A stretch of 64,000 nt of DNA from Toxotes chatareus (Eukaryota > Chordata > Actinopteri > Toxotidae). Below the pieces are notes generated by a model, which saw only the letters and a list, made by a program, of their open reading frames with translations, ran no database searches and was not told the DNA's origin. The stretch lies in contig JAFBJY010000418.1 of assembly GCA_016801885.1 (NCBI GenBank), positions 18,673 to 82,672 on the forward strand. The letters run 5' to 3'. The position numbers and the translations under genes are program-made. Shown piece after piece: positions 56,820 through 64,000 of this stretch (positions are counted from its first letter, which is position 1; each line of letters starts with the position of its first letter).

Positions 56820-58800
56820 CCATCTCTCTTAGCGCCCTATCCTTGAGGGAATTCCCTCAGCTCTTCTACTTCATCCCTGGTTTGACGTTCATCCCAGAAC
56901 TTAAAATGCCACTGCAGCTACTGGGCACATAAGGACACTGTAAACAGACTAGAACTCCTGTCCACCAGACTCTTCCAGAACACTGGGTGACTGATATACT
57001 GTTGACAAATCACTGACAGGATTTCCAGCAGTACATCACCTGCACGACATCTTGACTCAAAGAAAACACTGGATAAATGTTATGGATCTACCCCAATGCA
57101 TATAAGTCTATTGCTCTTCCATCTCTCAAGCTCTGCAAGGACCACCACACACCATCCTGTTGGCAACAAGCCTACACCCCGTCCCTATAAGGAGAATAGA
57201 GAGACTGTAAAAAAATATCAAGCATCGGACTAATGATAGCATCATCCACTCTGCAGGGATGCTTGGAGAACACAGCCTGGGACAACATTCTGGTACCGCC
57301 CAGTGACATCAGCCGAGCAAGTGGATGCCGCGGTTGCCATCACATTTCTTTCTGTGTGGACAACATCATTTTCCAAACGGGGTCATACATCTTTCCCCAA
57401 CAACAGAACCCTGGATAACCAAAGAACTTAAGGAAATCCTCAACAAAAAGGAAAGAATGAATATCTGACAGCATGGAATCTGAATCTGAAAAAAAGGAGG
57501 TGAACAGAGAGGTGCAAGCTGCCATCAGAAAGCCAAGACAGCGTGTAAGACCAAGGTGAGGAATAAATTCACTGAAGGAAATCTATGCTCAGCTTGGCAG
57601 GGGATTAAGAACATGGCTGCTGTAAATAATACACACACACTGCAAGACTATCCAGGTGGGAAGGCAGCAGCCCAGCCGCCTCCCCCCAATGACCTCAACT
57701 CTTCTCTTTCCAGATTTGAAACAGACAACATCTCCAAAACAGAAAACCTTTATCTCCCTTAGCACAGCAAGGTGAGGTGTAAAAGCTCTGAGGAAGACCA
57801 AAACAACCACAACACCTGGTCACTGACAACATCAGCAGACATGTCTTATGCCACCGTGCAAAGCAGCTGGGAGGAGGTGCCGCGCAGCTGCTGTTTCCAG
57901 AGATCCATCGCCAATGGCAGCACAGTTCAAGAAAGCTGTGGAAGCATTCTACAGTGGTCCCAGATTCCAAAGAGCTCTGTTAAAGCTCTAAAAGACCTCA
58001 GGCCACTGGCTCTCACCTCCTGGTAATGAAAGCCATGGAGAGGTCACAAAGAACTACATCACCAAGGAAATCACTGATGGACCTTCCAAAGCTTGTATAC
58101 CGCGTAGAGACAGGGGGTGGCTGATGCTAAAATTTAATGGACACTGTTCACCGGAATAACAGATACCAGCTCAACCGTTTTTGCAGATTTCCCTGCATTT
58201 AAGACCTTACAGCCACACATCCTCGCAGAGAGAAACTATTAACACTGCTTTCCACTCAAGCTTCGAGCAACTAACTGTTGACTGCAAACTCTGACCAAAA
58301 AGATTACAGAGAGTGCTGGTCAATAACACCTCCAGACCTCATCTTCACCTCCACCGTTGCCCCCCCAGGGCTGTGTCCTCTCCTCTGCCTTATTCTATAC
58401 ATCACTGGAGATCCATCGACCCAGAGTGTCATCTGTGCAACAACCTGCACCTGAGCTACAGTGGAGAAGAAAAGGAGATGGTGGTGACTTTCTCTAGGAA
58501 GCAGAGGAAGCTGGCTACAACATCTGTCAGCACAGTCCACGGGAGGCCACAGAGATAGTGGAGGAGTGCAATCCAATATCTGGGAACAATATTTGATATT
58601 CTTCACTTTCACTGCTAACACTGGAGGAGATCCCCAGAAGATGCCAGCAGCTACAGTACCTACTGAGAAACATAACTCCTTTGGGGTCAACAGTAATCAT
58701 TCTAAAACATTCTATCACCTTCATAGAGTGTCATGACACATTCTCTGTAACCTGTTGGTTGCACTTCAGAACAGGAACCGCCTTGCAGAGCATTAAAGTC
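56820..58800 (+). mobile_element. CR1/Rex1-group LINE (second family), decayed
   Basis: Plus-strand non-LTR element. The end of an endonuclease lies near 56830-57140 (LREFPQLF, YFIPGLTFIP, YKSIALPSL), then a linker with ITKELKEILNKKE (57413-57455) and KFTEGNLCSAWQGIKNMAAV (57560-57625), and PNDLNSSLSRFET (57685-57722). The RT is marked by VKALKDLRPLALTS (57977-58020), then EKEMVVTFSRKQRKLA (58470-58515) and an IQYLGTIFD block (58570-58600), with a CWLHFRT-like end at 58755-58780. The region between LRPLALTS and EMVVTFSR has lost most RT motifs, including the catalytic box. Stops and frameshifts are numerous. Confidence 0.8.
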
Positions 58801-58854
58801 AAGGTCTGCTCTAAAATGATTTCAGACTTTCACTTAGATCACTCCTTTAATGCC

Positions 58855-59185
58855 AATTAGATGTTACAGTCTCTGTAATAGGATGTGATGGTCAGTGATG
58901 TCAAATGCAGAACTAAAAAAACAAGACAAGTACAGAGACAAGTCCTTTGACCGAGGCAATTAGAAGATCATCTGTAACCTTCACTGATGCTGTCTCTGTG
59001 CTATGATGGACTTTAAATCCTGACTGAAAATCCTGAAATGAACTTTAATTATGAAGGAAGTCACTGTTTTCTCAAGGATCTTAGAGAGACAGGGAAGGTT
59101 AGATATAGGTCTACAGTTGGCTAAAACACCCAGATCAAGAGTAGGCTGTCAAAGAAAAGGTTTAATTACAGCTACTTTAATGTCA
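58855..59185 (-). mobile_element. L2-group LINE RT fragment
   Basis: Minus-strand piece of an L2-type RT. Landmarks on the plus strand are TGATGTCAAATGCAG, ACAAGTACAGAGACAAGTCC, GTCTCTGTGCTATGATGG and GTTAGATATAGGTCTACAGTT, which in reverse encode the NYRPISNLP-to-LSAAFDT part of the RT. Comparable sequence lies at 48690-48900. Both ends are ragged. Confidence 0.78.
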
Positions 59186-60085
59186 ATACATGATGCATGG
59201 TGTGAAGCTACCAAACAATGAACATGGCGTCTGACATTGCACGCAGTGCTACTACGAAATTTATTAATTGCCCCAAATTTAACTTTTTATTTTTAACATT
59301 AACTAAGATTTGAAAGCATAGGTATAAAGCCATCAAAATCCACTGTTTGGCAGCTTCATACCTATTATTCATCATTCTTCCAATTTGGTGGAACGGGCAA
59401 ATCCTTTTCAGATTCAAGCTGTATGTTTGCTTTCTGAAGCTTGTGAGCCAAACCAGGAGAATAAGCCCTCTTTTGTTTCCACTGCTCGCCTTTCTTAGCG
59501 AGTAGAGTCAAAAGTGTTATCCACTATTTCTACTGACTTCACTATGTACCGACTCTCTTGCCTGATATAGTAACCCTGCCTTTATTCTCCAACCTCTGAA
59601 TTTTTGTTGTCGTGCAGTTTAGAGTCTTTGAGCTCGACCCCTGTTGGATAACTAGATACGAGTCCCATCAATAATAATACCATCTATGGACCGGTCAAGA
59701 GATATTCATCTGCCAGTCTCTCAAACCAAGGAGGAAATAGAAATCAGATCTTCGATCCATGTCTCCTGTCCTTCTAAAAAAAAAATATCCATGATCAACA
59801 ATCAGCTGAACCTCTCTGACATCCTTGATCTTGTCATTCTGAGATCTTTTGTTGTGTGTCTGGACAATAAAGTGATATCAAATGGAGAAACACAAATAAT
59901 GAAATCTTATCCATGTCACCTCCCTGCTCCATGTGATAATTCCCAAGATAAGGACTCCAGGCTCTTTGTCTCTTTGCTGAATGAACAGAATAATCAAACC
60001 ATCTGTGTATGAGAGCTACAGCATGTCCATGTTTGCACGTTGAAAGAAGAACATTGCTTAATCTGACCCCCTCTCCTCCTTTCAG
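59186..60085. other. Unassigned region before the B30.2 exon
   Basis: No LRR cassette or other domain was recognised on the plus strand, where exons upstream of the B30.2 exon should lie. The last 25 bases are a clear polypyrimidine tract and acceptor for the exon at 60086. Confidence 0.5.
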
Positions 60086-60820
60086 GGTGGAGCCTGGTGG
60101 AGTCCGATGCGAATGAGACCAGGTCGAGAGGAAGGTAAGTGTGTTTTCATTTCGATTCTGAAAACCGTCAGCTCATTCAGCCATCAAGTGTCAATCAGCC
60201 AGTCAGGTGATAGATCAATACTTTGCAGCTGTGTTGTCCTTCTTCTCTCATCAATTTTCTGTAGACTTCACCATGACACAAACACCAATAAACGGAAAGA
60301 GTCAAACTGTCTGACAACAACAGGAAGGTGTGCAGCGTGTGAAGGAGGATCAGTCATATCTTGATCCATCAGAACAGATTTGACAAAGTAGCCTCTAGCT
60401 GCTGTGTAATAATGGTCTGACTGAGTGGCCTGGTACTGGGGAGGTCGAGTGTGGAGAGAGAGGTTTGCTTATCGATGAGTTACTGGAGGAATCAGAGAGA
60501 AGAGACTAGGAAAACTGTTTGTTGGAGGAATAGATCAGTCCTGGGGTCCTGAGTCTGCTCCTGATGGTGATTTTGCTGTTTGGCACAATAATACAAGCCA
60601 ACACCTGTCTCTCTCTCCTCTTCATCATATTCCTCTGTCTCTGACACGAGTAGCAGTGTAATGGACATGTCTGCTGGCTCTCTGTCAGCCTTCTGCAGAG
60701 TCTCCTCTGACTCACTGATCCACCTCTACACCTTCAACACTACATTCACTGGACCTCATGTATGTCCTGGATTTGGGCTCTTGTTCTGGTCGTCTATTTT
60801 CCTCCAGTGTCTCTGTGTAG
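60086..60820 (+). pseudogene. PRY-SPRY (B30.2) exon of an NLR-type gene, broken
   Basis: Terminal exon encoding a B30.2 ligand-binding domain, as in fish NLRC3-like and TRIM genes. After acceptor CTCCTTTCAG (60076-60085) it reads VEPGGVR then RPG, the usual start of the NLR version. After a 130-base intron-like segment the PRY follows in shifting frames: TQTPIN, LSDNNRKV and VKEDQSYLDPSE (60275-60370), then a CNNGLTE-like block, REVCLSMSYWRNQREE (60455-60510), PVSLSSSYSSVSDTSS (60604-60652), CRVSSDSLIHLYTFNTTFTG (60694-60752) and GFGLLFWSS (60770-60800), with TAG at 60818-60820. Many frame changes in otherwise good sequence argue for a pseudogene. The matching NACHT and LRR exons are not seen on this strand. 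Confidence 0.85.
60135..60264 (+). other. Intron-like segment splitting the PRY part
   Basis: A consensus donor (GAAG then GTAAGTG at 60135) and a consensus acceptor (TCAATTTTCTGTAG ending 60264) bound 130 bases that have no match to PRY. Typical fish NLR B30.2 exons run through this point without an intron. It could be a real intron gain, or an insertion that happens to carry splice-like ends. Confidence 0.45.
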
Positions 60821-61689
60821 AGAATTAGCAGAGAGAGTCTATCACAAGCAGAAAAACTCTCTCTCTGTTGAACTGATAGTTCCAATCTAACACGTGAAAT
60901 TAGAATCGAAAAGAACTGTCATCTGAAATCTCCATGAAATTCTTTGGATGGACCAATTCCAAATTGAAAATGAAGAATTTTAGAAAACAAGAGATGTTTT
61001 TTGAGAAAGGATATCAAACGATAAACAATCAAATAAAAATATAAGAAACATCAGTATCTGTCTCTGTCCTCCACACACAGCTTTTCAAGTTCAAACGTAT
61101 TAAAGCCCAGTTTATTTGTTAAACTCCTAAATGATTCATAAACTTCTTGCCTCTTCAGTCCTTTAAGATGACGACTACAATTAGCCACAGGAGAAAAATG
61201 TTACTGACTTTTTTAGATTCTAATCATGATCTTGTCCTTTCACATTAAAAGCATCATTGTGAACATCAGTTATTTTGTCTTTCTCTGAGATCTTGGGACA
61301 ACTAAAGCTGATTCAGTTCAAACTAAAAATGCTGCCACAGTTTATCTGAAAGATCTGATAAAGCAAACAATGAAACTTGTCAAACCCTGTCTTTCCAGAA
61401 GTTCACAGAGTTAGAAGCTCCTGACTCCTATGAAGAGTTTGAGCCTGAATTCTATATCAATTTTAAAAGTCAACAAAAAAAACAAGATGAGTGAAAATCA
61501 GCAGCTGAAGTTTGACTAAACAAACTTAAAGTTGTTTTTCAAATTCATGTGTCTTTTTTGCGTGTATGCCTGGTTTCACCCTGTTTTTCATGTTTTAAGG
61601 CTATGTCCAGTGCCACCTTTGTTGCTATTTTACACAGTACACAACCTCCATTAACCTCCTTTTAGCTGTAAACATTTTTTACAGAGTAT
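60821..61689. other. 3' flank of the B30.2 exon, non-coding
   Basis: AT-rich sequence in the position of a 3' untranslated region. No coding or repeat signal recognised. Confidence 0.5.
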
Positions 61690-62700
61690 CTGCTTATGCT
61701 AAAAACATGGATGGAATAATACATGAAACATTATTCAAACTATGACCAGTCCTCATCTTCCTGCTGATGTCATCAATAATGATTGGTACATTCATTCATT
61801 CATTTTCTACAGCAATCCGTCAGAAAAATTCAGCGGGGGCTAGACTATCTATTTGACTATATGGGCGATTGGCAGGGTACACACCGTGGACAGTGCATGA
61901 TCAATCACAGATGCATAATGCGCCAGTCAATTACAGGGGCTGGCACACAGGGAACAGACACATGCACGCTCACACCTCGGCCAGTGCTTCTTATGCATGC
62001 ATGATTGTGGAGGAGTACCCAGAAGTAACATGGAGAACTCCACGAGGCATTACGCAAGGCCACACAGAAGGGGTTCAAACCTGAACCCCTTTGCTGTGAG
62101 GCAACAGTGCTAACCACTGCACCACTGTGCACGCTGCTGTTGGACCTTGTCAGTGTGACCACTGGAGGGCAGTAAACTCTTTGATTATTTGTCCATCAGT
62201 CAGACATCAGTATTTATAGCAGTGTAATAATGTGTGATCGCCACAGAGAGTCATTATCAGACAGTGAACATTAGAAGCTAAAATAAGTCAGTAATGTGGA
62301 ATAATGTCAGTGTGAACATCAGTATTATTGTCAGTGCTGTGTGCCATTCCATAGTTACTCGACAGTGACCACTGGAGGCAGAAGACTCCTGTCTAGTCAA
62401 CACTAAAGACTGAAGAGGCTGTTAATAAATAAAAACAAATCAGATCAGACCATCAGTCAATAAACATGTTTACATGTGTTGATGGAAAAATGTGGAGGGT
62501 TGAAAAGAACTGCATGAGGAGAAGGAGCCTCAGGGAACTGATGACTCTGGAGGAATTCTCACTCTATTTCATTTGTGTTTAGGTGAATTGGATGAATAAT
62601 GTAAAGAGATCAGTGGGGTGTGTTGCATTGTAGACTCTGAGCTGGACCACAGAGAGCATCTGAATTTCATCTGTGAATCCGAACATTGGGGTTGCCTGTC
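61690..62700 (+). repeat. Duplicated segment, copy 2 (partner at 30060-31005)
   Basis: Same order of shared sequence as the partner, in good quality. It carries an extra repeat at 61784-62135 that the partner lacks, and lacks the partner's SINE. Comparing the two shows that single bases in the partner have been turned into runs. Confidence 0.85.
61784..62135 (+). mobile_element. Common fish interspersed repeat inserted in copy 2
   Basis: Starts with four ATTC units and CATTTTCTAC, passes through GCAGGGTACACACC and TCACACCT, and ends GTGAGGCAACAGTGCTAACC and CACTGCACCACTGTGC. This layout is that of an abundant teleost repeat of uncertain class. It is absent from the partner segment, which is therefore an empty site. 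Confidence 0.75.
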
Positions 62701-62742
62701 ACCAAGTGCTTTGCTGTCAGTTTCTGCAGCTTCTCATGTGGT

Positions 62743-62768
62743 CTACACACACACACACACACACACAC
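62743..62768. repeat. (AC)n microsatellite
   Basis: About thirteen AC dinucleotides in good-quality sequence, just after the duplicated segment. Confidence 0.9.
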
Positions 62769-63276
62769 TTGTTTCAAGTGATTAAACTATTAAAAACACT
62801 AAAAGTCTAGAGCATCTTCACTTTAATAATCAGTGCTTATCCATAGGAACAGACAGCTGCCCCTAAACGTATTGGGCCTCACAGTAACATTAGTAGTCAT
62901 GAGTTTAGCAAGAACTGGGACGATTTATTACAATTTTGGGAGAGTCTGCTGCCTTAACACCTTCAAAACCGGCGCTCCGGAGATTCTCCACTCCGCAAAC
63001 TTTCTCTCCTCTCCGCCGTGTGTATTGAGCACTGTGCATGCACAGCTTTCACTGCTGATTGCTGTTACCTGATGGTGCTGTGGGTGGGACAATGCTGGAG
63101 ACAGAGTACTGACTGCAGACAGAGAAGCGCCTTGGCTGCATCAGAGCCAAAATAACAGAGTTTAAAATTGATCTCTTATCGGCCGTTAGATTAAAAAGAA
63201 AAGGCTGATGCCAATAGGTGTCAAAATACCCGAATATCTGTGCCATTGATAGCTGCTGGTAGAAATGACTGTAAAG
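62769..63276. other. Unassigned region, possible hAT-derived sequence
   Basis: No coding signal. The stretch TTATCGGCCGTTAGATTAAA with later AAAATACCCGAATATCTG resembles the ends of certain fish hAT elements, but no inverted partner was found. Confidence 0.4.
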
Positions 63277-63552
63277 TGTCACGGCTATGGGAGAACTCAA
63301 AGACTAGGACCCAAATGCGACCCCTCAGACAACAGTCCAAAATAATAATTATTTATTCAAAGTAACAAAGATCACCCATAAAGGGAAAAAAGGCACTAAA
63401 ACAAAAGTTACAAAACGTGAACACAAAATCACTCTAGTGAGGAGGAAAAGACCAAGCAATGAACAAAACAAAATCAGAAACAAAGTAACAAATAATACCT
63501 AACCTGACTAGGAAACAATGAGAGTACATAACCTGACGTGAGATACAAGACC
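63277..63552. repeat. Unclassified fish repeat starting TGTCACGG
   Basis: TGTCACGGCTATGGGAGAAC followed by GACCCAAATGCGACC and an inverted polyadenylation-like TTTATTCAAAG resembles the end of a common fish retroelement or MITE read on the minus strand. The class could not be decided. It is interrupted on the right by a Harbinger end. Confidence 0.4.
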
Positions 63553-64000
63553 AGGGTCGATTTCACGAAGCAGGTTATCTGAAAGCACTTCTAGTATGTT
63601 AAGCCTGAAATGATGGAAACCCAGAGATTAACCATTTCAATAAGGGAGGTAAATTAACCTTCGGATAAGGGGTAAGTCAAGGAGTAAGTTAAGCCCATTT
63701 CATAAAGCGAGGTAACTCGCACTCCAAGTCTGTTACCATGGTAACTTAGTCTGTGAACATAACCTGGTCAAGGCAGGTTTTATTCCAGACACCCAGAGTT
63801 TGTTTCGACTCTCCCCTGGAGTACATAAAAAAGCTGAACCGTTCCCTTATAATTGAGTCTCCATAGAACCTGCTTAAAATGGCATGTCCCTTTCTGGAAG
63901 ACCCGATTGATGAGAAGCAAGACTGATTCGCAGAGAACTGCGATTGCGTCTGACGAGATTTTCCGTCCACGTTTGGATACGTTTTCATATCCTCCCGACT
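63553..64000 (+). mobile_element. PIF/Harbinger element, left part, cut by window end
   Basis: The left end AGGGTCGATTTCACGAAGCA followed by GGTTATCT is typical of fish Harbinger elements, which begin with a phrase close to GTTTCACAAAGCAGG. About 320 bases of leader precede the transposase start at 63879. Confidence 0.75.
63879..64000 (+). pseudogene. Harbinger transposase N-terminus, partial and frameshifted
   Basis: The ATG at 63879 opens MACPFLEDPIDE, the usual start of fish HARBI1-like transposases. One base is missing after IDE: in the next frame the family sequence continues as ARLIRRELRLR, and then in a third frame as EIFRPRLDTFSYPPD, where the window ends. So there are two frame changes in 120 bases of otherwise good sequence, and this copy is probably dead. 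The catalytic DDE part would lie beyond 64000. Confidence 0.8.

Noticed and set aside
60579..60608. Minus-strand TGVGLYYCAK, like the end of an immunoglobulin V domain
   Set aside because: It is antisense to the SPRY coding sequence, which is supported by several motifs in order on the plus strand. No other V-domain feature is present.
1..64000. CRISPR array, bacterial operon or phage
   Set aside because: No spaced direct repeats of CRISPR type; splice sites, LINEs and fish transposons show that the sequence is from a vertebrate nucleus.

Overview
The window looks like teleost fish nuclear DNA. It carries an NLRC3-like immune receptor with the fish FISNA-NACHT-LRR architecture, a separate PRY-SPRY (B30.2) exon of the kind found at the 3' end of fish NLR genes, and many typical fish transposons: L2/CR1-group LINEs, piggyBac, Tc1, hAT, PIF/Harbinger, a tRNA-Lys-headed SINE and a Penelope-like fragment. 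No intact single-exon gene was found, and most recognisable coding sequence is broken.

Sequence quality changes sharply along the window. Bases 1-2975 and 34286-39738 are made almost only of homopolymer blocks and are almost certainly consensus artefact; open frames there are meaningless. Bases 2976-34285 are real sequence with inflated runs, lost single bases and many false frameshifts. From 39739 to the end the sequence looks normal. Several repeats occur once in the poor half and once in the good half, which gives an internal measure of the damage.

Poor half: an L2 LINE end (2985-3830), a plus-strand Rex1/CR1-type LINE (10130-12610), then a minus-strand NLR gene with a pre-FISNA exon (20283-20546), a FISNA-NACHT exon (18447-20165) and three similar LRR exons (14334-14499, 13893-14057, 12999-13154). 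An L2 end (17895-18260) lies in its intron. Downstream are a piggyBac copy that already contains a SINE (26845-27530) and a segment (30060-31005) that recurs near 61.7-62.7 kb.

Good half: a minus-strand CR1/Rex1-type LINE (40003-43390); an older hAT whose BED-finger sequence is split by a hAT MITE that itself received a Penelope-like insertion with a hammerhead-like core (45313-46540); a minus-strand L2 (46945-49700); and a plus-strand L2 (49850-54848) split by a TTAA-flanked piggyBac (50923-54435). The piggyBac was in turn hit by a Tc1 element, a hAT MITE and a SINE. After these come another LINE (56820-58800), an L2 fragment, the B30.2 exon (60086-60820), the duplicated 3' segment, and the start of a Harbinger transposase cut off by the window edge.

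The biology is a fish NLR immune-receptor neighbourhood heavily rearranged by nested transposons. I found no convincing new multi-gene system. The most interesting points are the short hammerhead-bearing insertion, the datable transposon nests, and the intron-like segment that splits the PRY part of the B30.2 exon.
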